Shown here piece by piece: positions 1 to 7,990 of a stretch of DNA of 43,248 bases. The position numbers and the translations under genes were made by a program. The notes under the pieces were generated by a model. That model saw only the letters and a program-made list of their open reading frames with translations. It ran no database searches and had not been told where the DNA came from. This stretch comes from DASUBV01 sp035763085. Its GTDB lineage: Bacteria; Actinomycetota; Actinomycetes; Streptosporangiales; Streptosporangiaceae. The DNA lies in contig DASUBV010000109.1 in assembly GCA_035763085.1 (NCBI GenBank), positions 1-43,248 on the forward strand, in the 5' to 3' direction. The first letter of the stretch is position 1; every line of letters begins with the position of its first letter.

Positions 1-161
1 GTGGCCCGCTCCCCCAGCCCGGGCGCCGCCCCGCTGCCGGGCGCGGGCTCGCCCCCGGCGGCCCCGTTACTGCTGATCCCGCTCTGGCCGGCCCCGTCCT
101 GGCCGGATCCGCCCTGGCCGGATCCGTTACGGCCGGCCCCGGGCTCCTGTGGCTGACTCAC
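1..161 (-). CDS. ABC transporter ATP-binding/permease, second subunit (N-terminal fragment)
   Basis: Only the first 53 codons are in the window; the frame stays open to the left edge. The start is a GTG at 161-159 preceded by GGGAG with a 7-nt spacer. The visible residues are a Gly/Gln/Ser-rich, low-complexity tail with no domain. Second subunits of TetR-linked heterodimeric exporters in actinomycetes commonly carry such a disordered N-terminal extension before the first membrane helix, and this start lies 97 bp downstream of a complete ABC half-transporter on the same strand. The ABC assignment is therefore an inference from position and composition. The fragment contains three 15-bp tandem repeats. 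Confidence 0.5.
   Translation of the reverse strand, partial: MSQPQEPGAGRNGSGQGGSGQDGAGQSGISSNGAAGGEPAPGSGAAPGLGERA
84..128. repeat. 15-bp tandem repeat, three units
   Basis: Three head-to-tail units each begin CTGGCCGG, at 84-98, 99-113 and 114-128, and differ only in their last 7 bases. Read on the minus strand they encode pentapeptide units of G(S/A)GQ plus one variable residue, in the flexible N-terminal tail of the partial ABC subunit. Copy number of such in-frame repeats can vary between strains. Confidence 0.7.
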
Positions 162-258
162 GCTGTGTCTCCCGCTCGCCTGCGGGGCGCCCGGGGGCGC
201 CGTCTTCCCTCGTCGCTGCGCCGGCGCGGCCGGGCGGCGCCGCGGCGCCCCGGCTCGC

Positions 259-1995
259 TCACGCGGCAGCCTCCTGCTCGGTCAGCTGGGAGAGCACGAT
301 CTCCCGGTAGGTCTGGTCGGTGCGCATCAGCTCGGTGTGCGTGCCGGATGCGACGATCCGGCCGTCCTCCAGCACCACGATGCGGTCGGCGTTGCGGATG
401 GTGGCGACCCGCTGCGCCACGATCAGCACGGTCGCCTCGGCGGTCTCGGCCGTCAGCGCGGCGCGCAGCGCGGCGTCGGTGGCGTAGTCGAGAGCTGAGA
501 ACGAGTCGTCGAACAGGTAGATCTCCGGCTTGTGCACCAGCGCCCGGGCGATGGCCAGCCGCTGCCGCTGCCCGCCGGACACGTTGGTGCCGCCCTGGGC
601 GACCGGCGCGCCGAGCCCGCCGGGCAGCTCCCGGACGAAGTCGGCGGCCTGGGCGATCTCCAGCGCGTGCCACAGCTCGTCGTCGGTTGCCTCCTGGCTG
701 CCGTAGCGCAGGTTGGTGGCGATGGTGCCGGAGAACAGGTAGGGCCGCTGCGGGACCAGCCCGATGGTGTCCGACAGCACGGCCGGGTCCAGCTCGCGGA
801 CGTCGACGCCGTTGACCAGGACCGCGCCGCCGGTCACGTCCATCAGCCGCGGGATCAGGCTGACTAGCGTGGTCTTGCCGCTGCCGGTGCCGCCGATGAC
901 CGCGGTCACCTCGCCGGGCGCGCCGGCCAGGCTGATGTCGCACAGCACCGGGTCCTCGGCGCCGGGGTAGCGGAACTCGGCCTGCCGCAGCTCCAGCCGG
1001 CCGCGGGTGGCGACGGCGGTGACCGGGCGGGACGGCCGCGCCATGTCGGGCTCGGTCTCGAGCACCTCCATGATCCGCTCCGAGCTCACCTCGGCGCGCG
1101 GCCACATCATGAACACGAAGGTGCCCATCATCACCGACATCAGGATCTGCATGAGGTAGCTGAGGAACGCGGTCAGCGAGCCGATCTGCATCCCGCCGTC
1201 GGCGACCCGGTGCCCGCCGAACCACAGCACGGCGATGCTGGAGACGTTGAGGACCAGCATCACCGACGGGAACATCAGCGCGATCAGCCGGCCGACGCCC
1301 AGTGAGACGTCGAACAGCTCGGTGTTGGCCCCGCCGAAGCGCTCGCGCTCCTGGCCGTCGCGGACGAAGGCGCGGATCACCCGGACACCGGTGATCTGCT
1401 CGCGCAGCACCCGGTTGATGGTGTCGATGCGCACCTGCATCTGCCGGAACAGCGGCCGCATCCTTTTGATGATCAGGGTCACGATGATGCCCAGCGCCGG
1501 GACGGCCGCCAGCAGCAGCGACGACAGCGGCACGTCCTGCTTGAGGGCCAGGATGATGCCGCCGATGCACATGATCGGCGCCGACACCAGCAGCGTGAAG
1601 GTCATCACGGCCAGCAGCTGGACCTGCTGGACGTCGTTGGTGGACCGGGTGATCAGCGAGGGCGTGCCCAGCCGGCCGACCTCGCGGGCGGAGAACTGCT
1701 GGACCCGGCTGAACACCGCGTGCCGCACGTCGCGGCCCAGGGCCATGGCGGTGCGGGCGCCGAAGTACACCGCGCCGATCGCGCAGGTGATCTGGACTCC
1801 GGTGATGGCGAGCATGATGCCGCCGGTCCGCATGATGTAGCCGGTGTCACCGGTGATGACGCCCTTGTCGATGATGTCGGCGTTGAGCGTGGGCAGGTAC
1901 AGCGTCGCCAGCGTCTGCACCAGCTGCAGCACGATGACCGCGGAGATTTCCCTGCGGTAGGGGCGCAGGTGAGCGCGCAGGAGTCGGATCAGCAC
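259..1995 (-). CDS. ABC transporter, fused permease and ATPase (exporter half-transporter)
   Basis: This 578-residue half-transporter has an N-terminal six-helix membrane domain (about residues 1-300) and a C-terminal nucleotide-binding domain. Visible motifs are Walker A GGTGSGKTT, a Q-loop LVPQRPYLF, the signature VSGGQRQRLAIARAL and Walker B IYLFDDSFSALD; the residue after the Walker B Asp is Asp rather than the usual catalytic Glu. That suggests a degenerate ATP site, as in heterodimeric exporters whose partner carries the working site. I chose GTG at 1995 because GAGGAAG lies 6 nt upstream; a TTG at 2010 would overlap that ribosome site. It lies 83 bp downstream of a TetR gene and 97 bp upstream of the presumed partner, so the three probably form an efflux operon. 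The substrate is unknown. Confidence 0.9.
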   Translation of the reverse strand: MLIRLLRAHLRPYRREISAVIVLQLVQTLATLYLPTLNADIIDKGVITGDTGYIMRTGGIMLAITGVQITCAIGAVYFGARTAMALGRDVRHAVFSRVQQFSAREVGRLGTPSLITRSTNDVQQVQLLAVMTFTLLVSAPIMCIGGIILALKQDVPLSSLLLAAVPALGIIVTLIIKRMRPLFRQMQVRIDTINRVLREQITGVRVIRAFVRDGQERERFGGANTELFDVSLGVGRLIALMFPSVMLVLNVSSIAVLWFGGHRVADGGMQIGSLTAFLSYLMQILMSVMMGTFVFMMWPRAEVSSERIMEVLETEPDMARPSRPVTAVATRGRLELRQAEFRYPGAEDPVLCDISLAGAPGEVTAVIGGTGSGKTTLVSLIPRLMDVTGGAVLVNGVDVRELDPAVLSDTIGLVPQRPYLFSGTIATNLRYGSQEATDDELWHALEIAQAADFVRELPGGLGAPVAQGGTNVSGGQRQRLAIARALVHKPEIYLFDDSFSALDYATDAALRAALTAETAEATVLIVAQRVATIRNADRIVVLEDGRIVASGTHTELMRTDQTYREIVLSQLTEQEAAA

Positions 1996-2078
1996 GGGCG
2001 TCTTCCTCAAGGGGGCGGGCGGTTCGGGGCTGCGGGCGGTTCAGGGCTGCGGGCAGGGCGGGCCGGGCGCCCGGCGGC

Positions 2079-2771
2079 CTAGCCGGAGCCGGTCATGGCT
2101 GGCTCGGCCCGCCCGGCCGGCGCGCTGCGGGCGGGCAGCAGCGCGGCCAGGCCGTCGGCCATCTCGTGCAGGGCTGTCTCGATGACCGGCACCAGCGCCA
2201 CCGGCGGGTCGGCGAACAGCCACCGCTCGGTGGCGGCCTGCAGCACCGACGTCACCGCGCCGGCCAGCGCGCGGCTGACGAAGGTGTCTGCTGCCGGGCC
2301 GCCGCCGGCCCGCTCGGTGACGGCCTGCGCCATCTCGTACTGCATGATCGCCAGGGCCTTCAGGTACTCCCCGCGCAGCGCCGGCGAGCTGGTGACCAGC
2401 CGGACGGCGGCGATGCGCCGCGGGTCCGGCACGTCAGCGGCCGGCGCGTACACCGCCCGGACGGCCTGGCAGATCGCCTCCCACAGGCACTCCGCCGCGG
2501 GCCGGCGGCGCAGTTCCTCGCCGATCTGGAAGGACCGGTCCACGGCCAGCGAGCAGATGGCCTCGTACTTGCTGGCGAAGTAATTGCTGAAGGTCCGCGG
2601 CGAGACGCCGGCCGCCGCCGCGATGTCCTCGGTCACCACGTTCTCCAGGCCGCGGTCCAGCGCGAGCTCCATCGCGGCGGTGCCGAGCGCCTGGCGGGTG
2701 GCCAGCTTCTTGCGCTCGCGCAGGCCCGCGCCGGGCCGGCAGGGCGCTCCTGGCTTCGTGGCGGATGTCAT
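2079..2771 (-). CDS. TetR/AcrR family transcriptional regulator
   Basis: The 230-residue protein begins with a basic stretch (LRERKKLATRQALG) and a TetR helix-turn-helix in which GVSPRTFSNYFASKYE is the recognition region. The C-terminal two thirds is the all-helical ligand-binding and dimerisation domain. TetR proteins usually repress a neighbouring gene until a ligand binds, and here the gene directly downstream is an ABC exporter. I chose the ATG at 2771: TACGCT sits 6 nt before it, fitting a leaderless transcript, and there is no ribosome site. Upstream in-frame starts are ATG 2792 and GTG 2801. An imperfect inverted repeat lies at 2797-2832 in the divergent promoter region. The ligand is unknown. 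Confidence 0.9.
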   Translation of the reverse strand: MTSATKPGAPCRPGAGLRERKKLATRQALGTAAMELALDRGLENVVTEDIAAAAGVSPRTFSNYFASKYEAICSLAVDRSFQIGEELRRRPAAECLWEAICQAVRAVYAPAADVPDPRRIAAVRLVTSSPALRGEYLKALAIMQYEMAQAVTERAGGGPAADTFVSRALAGAVTSVLQAATERWLFADPPVALVPVIETALHEMADGLAALLPARSAPAGRAEPAMTGSG

Positions 2772-2777
2772 GGCGGC

Positions 2778-2783
2778 AGCGTA
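2778..2783 (-). promoter_or_regulatory. Putative -10 box of a leaderless tetR transcript
   Basis: On the minus strand TACGCT fits TAnnnT and is followed by exactly 6 nt and the ATG at 2771, which would put the transcript start on the first base of the codon. A weak -35-like TTGCGT lies 16 nt upstream (2800-2805). Confidence 0.4.
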
Positions 2784-2796
2784 CAAGGACATGCGC

Positions 2797-2832
2797 GTCA
2801 CGCAACTTTGCCCGTAGCGAAATTTTGCTGAC
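2797..2832. promoter_or_regulatory. Imperfect inverted repeat, candidate TetR operator
   Basis: The left arm GTCACGCAACTTT (2797-2809) and the reverse complement of the right arm (2820-2832) agree at 9 of 13 positions, with GTCA ends matching exactly. The site lies between tetR and the divergent ada-alkA gene and overlaps the presumed -35 of tetR, where a TetR autorepressor would bind. The function is inferred from position and symmetry only. Confidence 0.35.
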
Positions 2833-2944
2833 AGAGAAATCCGGCGGGCGGCCGGGCTGGCAATTTTCCGACGTCTGCCTGGCTAGCTGGGGTGCCCGCG
2901 CGTTCATGTCGGATTTCCGCCAGTCCGGCGCGGGTCAGCTCGCC

Positions 2945-2950
2945 GAGAAT
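2945..2950 (+). promoter_or_regulatory. Putative -10 box of a leaderless ada-alkA transcript
   Basis: GAGAAT (4 of 6 matches to TATAAT) is followed by 6 nt and the ATG at 2957. Those 6 nt contain AGGAG only one base from the ATG, too close for a usual ribosome site, so leaderless initiation is the better reading. Confidence 0.4.
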
Positions 2951-2956
2951 AGGAGC

Positions 2957-4459
2957 ATGTACGAAGACACCGAGCGGTGCGTGCGAGCCGTCCAGTCCAA
3001 GGATGCCCGGTTTGACGGATGGTTCTTCACCGCCGTGCTGACCACCGGGATCTACTGCCGGCCCAGCTGCCCGGCGGTGCCGCCCCGGCCGGAGAACATG
3101 CGGTTCTTCCCCAGCGCGGCCGCCGCCCAGCAGGCCGGGTTCCGGGCCTGCAAGCGGTGCCGGCCGGACGCCAGCCCGGGCTCGCCGGAGTGGAACGTCC
3201 GCGCGGACCTGGTCGCCCGCGCCATGCGGCTGATCGCCGACGGCGTGATCGACGCCGAGGGAGTGCCCGGCCTGGCCCGGCGGCTGGGCTACAGCGTCCG
3301 GCAGGTCGAGCGGCAGCTGACCGCCGAGCTGGGCGCCGGCCCGCTGGCGCTGGCCCGCGCGCAGCGGGCGCAGACCGCCCGGCTGCTGATCGAGACCACC
3401 GCGCTGCCGCTGGGCGACGTGGCGTTCGCGGCGGGCTTCGCGAGCATCAGGACCTTCAACGGCACCGTCCGCGAGGTGTTCGCCCTCACCCCCGGCGAGC
3501 TGCGCGCGCGAGCCCGCAGCCGGGCCGGCGGGCGCGCCGCGGCGCCCGGCCCGGCCGGCGCGCTGTCGCTGCGGCTGCCGTTCCGGGCGCCGCTGCTGCC
3601 CGACAACCTGTTCGGCCACCTCATCGCCACCGCGGTGCCGGGGGTCGAGGAATGGCGCGACGGCGCCTACCGGCGCACGCTGCGGCTGCCGCACGGGCCG
3701 GGGGTGGCGGCACTGCGCCCGCTGCCCGATCACATCGGCTGCCAGCTGTGGCTGGCCGACCTGCGCGACCTGGCCACCGCGATCAGCCGCTGCCGGCGGC
3801 TGCTGGACCTGGACGCCGACCCGGTCGCCGTGGACGGCCTGCTGGGCGAGGACCCCGTGCTCGCCCCGCTGGTCGCCAAGGCGCCCGGCCGCCGGGTGCC
3901 GCGCAGCCCGGACGCGGCCGAGATGGCGGTCCGGGCGGTGCTGGGCCAGCAGGTCTCCACGGCCGCGGCCCGCACCCACGCCGCGCGGCTGGCGGTCGCC
4001 TGCGGTGAGCCCGTCGAGGACCCGGCGGGCGGGCTGAGCCGCCTGTTCCCGGCGGCCGCCGCGCTGGCCGGCACCGACCCGGGCACGCTGGCCTTCCCCC
4101 GGTCCCGCCGCGAGACCTTCGCCGCGCTCAGCCGGGCCCTGGCCGCGGGCCAGATCGACCTGGGCGCGGGCGGTGACTGGGCCGAGGCCCGGCTGCGGCT
4201 GGCCGCGCTGCCCGGCATCGGGCCGTGGACGGTCGAGATCATCGCCATGCGCGGGCTCGGCGACCCGGATGCGTTCACCCCCGGCGACCTGGGCGTCCGG
4301 GAGGCGGCCCGCGAGCTCGGGCTGCCCGCCACCCCGGCCGCGCTGACCGCCCGGGCCGCCGCCTGGCGGCCCTGGCGCGCCTACGCGGTGCAGTACCTGT
4401 GGGCGACCAGCGACCACGCCATCAACCGCATCCCCGCCCTGGCCGGCGCCGCGAGCTGA
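2957..4459 (+). CDS. alkA: Ada-AlkA fusion: methylphosphotriester sensor, AraC regulator and 3-methyladenine DNA glycosylase
   Basis: This 500-residue protein joins three parts. Residues 1-80 are the Ada zinc domain with Cys34, Cys38, Cys65 and Cys68 (CRPSC and CKRC); Cys34 is at the position that accepts the methyl group from phosphotriesters in Ada. Residues about 85-185 are an AraC helix-turn-helix. The rest is an AlkA-type glycosylase with helix-hairpin-helix LPGIGPWTVEIIAMR and the catalytic Asp444 in GDLGV. It would sense alkylated DNA, switch on repair genes and excise alkylated purines. The layout and length match Rv1317c of Mycobacterium, which is likewise followed by ogt. The ATG at 2957 is chosen because the Ada domain begins there; the frame is open further upstream but with no homology. 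Confidence 0.95.
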   Translation: MYEDTERCVRAVQSKDARFDGWFFTAVLTTGIYCRPSCPAVPPRPENMRFFPSAAAAQQAGFRACKRCRPDASPGSPEWNVRADLVARAMRLIADGVIDAEGVPGLARRLGYSVRQVERQLTAELGAGPLALARAQRAQTARLLIETTALPLGDVAFAAGFASIRTFNGTVREVFALTPGELRARARSRAGGRAAAPGPAGALSLRLPFRAPLLPDNLFGHLIATAVPGVEEWRDGAYRRTLRLPHGPGVAALRPLPDHIGCQLWLADLRDLATAISRCRRLLDLDADPVAVDGLLGEDPVLAPLVAKAPGRRVPRSPDAAEMAVRAVLGQQVSTAAARTHAARLAVACGEPVEDPAGGLSRLFPAAAALAGTDPGTLAFPRSRRETFAALSRALAAGQIDLGAGGDWAEARLRLAALPGIGPWTVEIIAMRGLGDPDAFTPGDLGVREAARELGLPATPAALTARAAAWRPWRAYAVQYLWATSDHAINRIPALAGAAS

Positions 4460-4472
4460 GAGGATCCCCGCC

Positions 4473-5021
4473 ATGACCGCCACGACCGCCCGCCGCCGCG
4501 CCGCCGCGCCGGCGCGGACCCACGTCACCATCGCCAGCCCGGTCGGCCCGCTCACCCTGATCGCCGCCGGCGGCGGCCTGGCCGGGCTGTACATGGAGGT
4601 CCGCCGGCACGGCCCGGGTCCCGCCGGGCTCGGCGTGCCCGGCGACCCGGCAGCAGAGCCGTTCGCCGCCGCGGCCGCCCAGCTGGAGGCCTACTTCGCC
4701 GGCCAGCTGACCCGGTTCGACCTGCCGCTGAGCCCCGGCGGCACCGAGTTCCAGCGCCAGGTCTGGGCGGCCCTGCGCCAGATCCCCTACGGCGGCACGG
4801 TGACCTACGGCCAGCTGGCCGCCCAGCTGGGCCGGCCCGCCGCGAGCCGGGCGGTCGGCCTGGCCAACGGCCGCAACCCCATCTCCATCGTGGTGCCCTG
4901 TCACCGGGTGATCGGCTCGGACGGCAGCCTGACCGGGTACGGCGGCGGCCTGGACCGCAAGCGCTTCCTGCTCGACCTGGAGCAGCGCACGGCGGGCACG
5001 GCCGGCACCCTGCTGAGCTGA
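4473..5021 (+). CDS. ogt: Methylated-DNA--[protein]-cysteine S-methyltransferase
   Basis: The 182-residue protein removes alkyl groups from O6-alkylguanine by irreversible transfer to its own cysteine. The active site PCHRVIG is present with Cys143 as acceptor, and the DNA-binding helix region QVWAALRQIPYGGTVTYGQLA and the arginine-finger segment RAVGLANGRNP are intact. It starts 13 bp after the alkA stop codon, so the two form one adaptive-response operon. A GAGAGG ribosome site precedes the ATG. A GC-rich hairpin 29 bp past the stop may end the transcript. Confidence 0.95.
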   Translation: MTATTARRRAAAPARTHVTIASPVGPLTLIAAGGGLAGLYMEVRRHGPGPAGLGVPGDPAAEPFAAAAAQLEAYFAGQLTRFDLPLSPGGTEFQRQVWAALRQIPYGGTVTYGQLAAQLGRPAASRAVGLANGRNPISIVVPCHRVIGSDGSLTGYGGGLDRKRFLLDLEQRTAGTAGTLLS

Positions 5022-5049
5022 GCAGCCATCCTGGCCGCAGGAGCCCGGT

Positions 5050-5078
5050 GCCCCGGCCCGGCCCGGCTGGGCTGGGGC
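5050..5078 (+). terminator. Candidate hairpin terminator after ogt
   Basis: GCCCCGGCCC (5050-5059) pairs with GGGCTGGGGC (5069-5078) through ten base pairs including one G-U, around a 9-nt loop. No U-run follows. Confidence 0.4.
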
Positions 5079-5274
5079 CGCTGCCCCCTGCCCGGGCGAT
5101 TCAGGCGGCCCGCCGGGCCGCCCGCCTCTAGCATCGGGAGATGCCCGCACGCAGCCCCGCCGCGCCCCGGCGCGCGGCGTTAGCGGCCGCGGCTGCCGCC
5201 GGCGCCGCGCCGATCACCGCCCCCGTGCCATGACCGGCCGGGCGCCCGGCACCCGGAATTCGCGCGCGGCGGGA

Positions 5275-5304
5275 CTGAAATCGCCCGGCACCCGGCGCTA
5301 CGGT
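5275..5304 (+). promoter_or_regulatory. Putative promoter of the LuxR-family regulator
   Basis: CTGAAA (5275-5280) and TACGGT (5299-5304) are separated by 18 nt and resemble -35 and -10 boxes. Transcription would start near 5311, giving a leader of about 78 nt before the ATG at 5389. Confidence 0.3.
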
Positions 5305-5388
5305 GATAGCCAGGGCCGTCGCCGGGCACCGGGCCGGGTCGGCGGCGCTGTACCCGTCAGCGGCGGCACCCGGTAGCGGCGGCACGCA

Positions 5389-7920
5389 ATGGCAATGCTG
5401 GAACACGGCCAGGCAGGCCTCCTGGACGAGCCCGACTCCTTCGTCGGCCGGGCCCGGGAGCTGGAGGAGCTGCGCGAGCTTGCCCGCCGCCGCCGGGCGC
5501 TGACCCTGTGCGGGGCCGGCGGGATCGGCAAGACCCGGCTGATGCTGCGGCTGATGGCCGCGCTGCGCGGCGAGTTCCCCGACGGCGCCTGGCTGGTGGA
5601 GCTCGGCGACCTGCGCCAGCCCGAGCTGGTGGTGTCCCGGGTGGCGTCGGTCATCGGCGTGGCCGAGGAACCGGGCGTGCCGCTGGCCGACACCCTGGCC
5701 GCCGCGCTGCGGCCCCGCCGGATGCTGCTGGCCCTGGACAACTGCGAGCACCTGATCGACGCCTGCGCCAGCCTGTGCCAGCGGCTGCTGGCCTTCGCGC
5801 CGGGCCTGCAGGTGCTGGCCACCAGCCGGGAGGCGCTGCGGGTCGCCGCGGAGGCGGTCTGGCAGGTCCCGCCGCTCGCCCTGCCGCCGGCCGGGATGAC
5901 CAGGCCCGCCGAGGCCGGCGGCTTCGACGCGGTGCGGCTGTTCACCGAGCGGGCGGCCGCCGCGGCGCCGGGGTTCTCGCTGGGGCCGCGCAACTGCGCC
6001 GGCGCGGTCGCGGTCTGCCGCGCGCTGGACGGGCTGCCGCTGGCCATCGAACTGGCCGCGGCCCGGGTCCGGGTGCTGTCGGTCGACCAGATCGCCAGCC
6101 GGCTCAGCGACCGGTTCCGGCTGCTGACCACCGGCGACCGGACCGCGCCGCTGCGGCACCGGACGCTGCGGGCCACCATCGACTGGAGCCATGACCTGCT
6201 CTCCGGTACCGAGCAGGTGCTGCTGCGGCGGCTGTCGGTGTTCGTCACCTGGACGCTGGAAATGGCCGAGCAGGTGTGCGCCGACGAGAAGCTGGCGGCC
6301 GCGGAGATCCTCGACCTGCTGGCCGGGCTGGCCAGCAAGTCACTGGTCGAGGTCGAGGCCGACACCCTCGGGCAGGCCCGGTACCGGATGCTGGAGACCA
6401 TCCGCGAGTACGCCGCCGCCCGGCTGGCCGACTCCGGTGAGGACCACGAGGTCCGCGCCCGGCTGCGCGACTACACCCTGCGGGTCGCCGAGCACTCGAT
6501 GAATGTCGGCATGGCCCTGGTCCCCGCGCCGTGGTCGGCCCGCGTCGACGTGTTCCGGCGCTTCGACGCCGACGCCGGGAACGCCCGCGAGGTGCTGGCC
6601 TGGTGCCTGGCCGAGGGTGATGTCAGCACCGGACTGCGGATCTGCACCGCCATCCGGCCGTGCTGGATCGTCCGCGGGCTGTTCGCCGAGGGCGCCGAGT
6701 GGATGGACTCGTTCCTGGCCGCCGGCCTGTCCGGGGTGCCCGCCGGCGTGCACGGCCCGGCCCTGGTCGGGCGCGCCCAGCTGGCGCTGGGCAGCGACCC
6801 GCAGCGGGCCCGGGCCTGGGCCACCGAGGGCCTGGAGCTGTGCCGGGGCGCCGGGGACCGGTTCTGGACCGCGACCGCGCTGAACCTGCTGGCCGAGGCG
6901 GCCCTGCACACCGGGCAGGCCGAGGAAGCCGTCGCCCGGGCCGACGAGGCTCTGGGCAGCGCCCGCCAGGCCGGCGACCAGTGGAACGAGGGCTACGCGC
7001 TGGGCACCCGCGCCGCCGCCGCCGGCGTGCAGGGCGGCCTGCGCGAGGCGCAGGAGTGCGCCGAGGCCGCGCTGGCGGTGATGACCGAGATCGACCAGCA
7101 GTGGGGCAGCGCCCGGGCCCTGCTCGGCCTGGGCGACCTGGCCCGGCTGAACGGCGACCTGGCCGGCGCGCGCCGGCACAACGAGGCGGCCCTGTCCATC
7201 CTGCGCGAGGTCGACGCCCGGCCGCAGATCGCCCGCTGCCACGCCGGCCTCGGCCGGATCGCGATGGACGCCGGCGACCTGCCCGGCGCCCGCGAGCACC
7301 TGGCCGCCAGCCTGCGGCTGAGCCTGACCGCGGGCAGCAGGATCGGCATCGCCCGCGGCCTGGCCGGGTTCGCCGCCCTCGCCCAGCGCGAGGGCCGGGC
7401 CGGCGACGCCGTGCAGCTCATCTCCGCCATCACCGCGCTGCGCGCGGCTGCTCAGCTGCCGCCGCTGCCCGGCGCGCGCACCCAGCGCTACCTGGACGCC
7501 GCCGCCGGCCTCGGCGAGCCTGAGGTGACCCGGCTGTGGGCCGCCGGGCAGGAGATGAGCAGCGCTGAGGCGGCCGTGCTGGCCCTGGGCGGCGGCGACG
7601 GCCCCGCCGGGCCCGCATCCGCGGCTGCCCCCGGCCCGGCCGCCGCCCGCACCGGGTCAGGAACTGCAGTCCCCGCGCGCGAGCGGCCCGGCCCGGCGGA
7701 CCTGGCTCCCGGCCCGGCCAGCCCGCTGCCGCCCGCGCTCACCGCGCGCGAGCGCGAGGTGGTGGCGCTGATCGCCTGCGGCGCCAGCAACAAGGCCATC
7801 GCCGAGGAGCTGTTCATCAGCCCGGCCACGGCCGCCCGGCACGTCGCCAACATCCTGGCCAAGCTGGGCTTCAACTCGCGCAGCCAGGTCGCCGCCTGGG
7901 CCCGCTCCCCCGGCCGCTAG
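5389..7920 (+). CDS. Large ATP-binding LuxR-family transcriptional regulator
   Basis: This 843-residue protein has an N-terminal NTPase module with the P-loop GAGGIGKT at residues 42-49 and the Walker B-like segment MLLALDNCEHLID, followed by a winged-helix-like part and helical TPR-type repeats through the middle (for example AREHLAASLRLSLTAGSRIG). A Pro/Ala-rich linker leads to a C-terminal LuxR helix-turn-helix (about 780-840), seen as LTAREREVVALIACGASNKAIAEEL. The design is that of MalT/AfsR-like switches, where nucleotide and an effector control oligomerisation and DNA binding. It stands alone between ogt and a convergent gene, so its target cannot be told from context. No clear ribosome site precedes the ATG at 5389; an alternative ATG lies at 5395. 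Confidence 0.9.
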   Translation: MAMLEHGQAGLLDEPDSFVGRARELEELRELARRRRALTLCGAGGIGKTRLMLRLMAALRGEFPDGAWLVELGDLRQPELVVSRVASVIGVAEEPGVPLADTLAAALRPRRMLLALDNCEHLIDACASLCQRLLAFAPGLQVLATSREALRVAAEAVWQVPPLALPPAGMTRPAEAGGFDAVRLFTERAAAAAPGFSLGPRNCAGAVAVCRALDGLPLAIELAAARVRVLSVDQIASRLSDRFRLLTTGDRTAPLRHRTLRATIDWSHDLLSGTEQVLLRRLSVFVTWTLEMAEQVCADEKLAAAEILDLLAGLASKSLVEVEADTLGQARYRMLETIREYAAARLADSGEDHEVRARLRDYTLRVAEHSMNVGMALVPAPWSARVDVFRRFDADAGNAREVLAWCLAEGDVSTGLRICTAIRPCWIVRGLFAEGAEWMDSFLAAGLSGVPAGVHGPALVGRAQLALGSDPQRARAWATEGLELCRGAGDRFWTATALNLLAEAALHTGQAEEAVARADEALGSARQAGDQWNEGYALGTRAAAAGVQGGLREAQECAEAALAVMTEIDQQWGSARALLGLGDLARLNGDLAGARRHNEAALSILREVDARPQIARCHAGLGRIAMDAGDLPGAREHLAASLRLSLTAGSRIGIARGLAGFAALAQREGRAGDAVQLISAITALRAAAQLPPLPGARTQRYLDAAAGLGEPEVTRLWAAGQEMSSAEAAVLALGGGDGPAGPASAAAPGPAAARTGSGTAVPARERPGPADLAPGPASPLPPALTAREREVVALIACGASNKAIAEELFISPATAARHVANILAKLGFNSRSQVAAWARSPGR

Positions 7921-7924
7921 GCAC

Positions 7925-7943
7925 GCGGGCGCAGGCCGCCCGC
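7925..7943. terminator. Candidate bidirectional hairpin between convergent luxR and prs
   Basis: GCGGGCG (7925-7931) and CGCCCGC (7937-7943) form a perfect 7-bp stem with a 5-nt loop, 4 bp past the luxR stop and about 50 bp past the prs stop on the other strand. Confidence 0.4.
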
Positions 7944-7990
7944 CTTCGCGGCGCGCCTGCATGCACCGGCTGCGCGCAGCCGTCCGGCGG

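Larger units (their letters stand above)
5022..5388. other. Intergenic region between ogt and the LuxR regulator
   Basis: This 367-bp gap holds the hairpin at 5050-5078, a 30-codon open frame at 5141-5233 and a possible promoter at 5275-5304. The frame starts ATG, has TAGCAT 6 nt before it (5129-5134), and encodes an Ala-rich peptide with two Arg before a run of Ala. The leaderless layout resembles that of bona fide genes nearby, but composition alone could create this frame, so I do not call it a gene. Confidence 0.4.

Noticed and set aside
158..1570. Long minus-strand open frame inside the ABC transporter gene
   Set aside because: It is a second frame of the true gene, Arg/Ala/Gly-rich and without domain motifs; GC-rich DNA produces such frames.
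2798..4594. 598-codon minus-strand frame opposite ada-alkA
   Set aside because: It lies antisense to a gene with complete catalytic motifs and has low-complexity composition.
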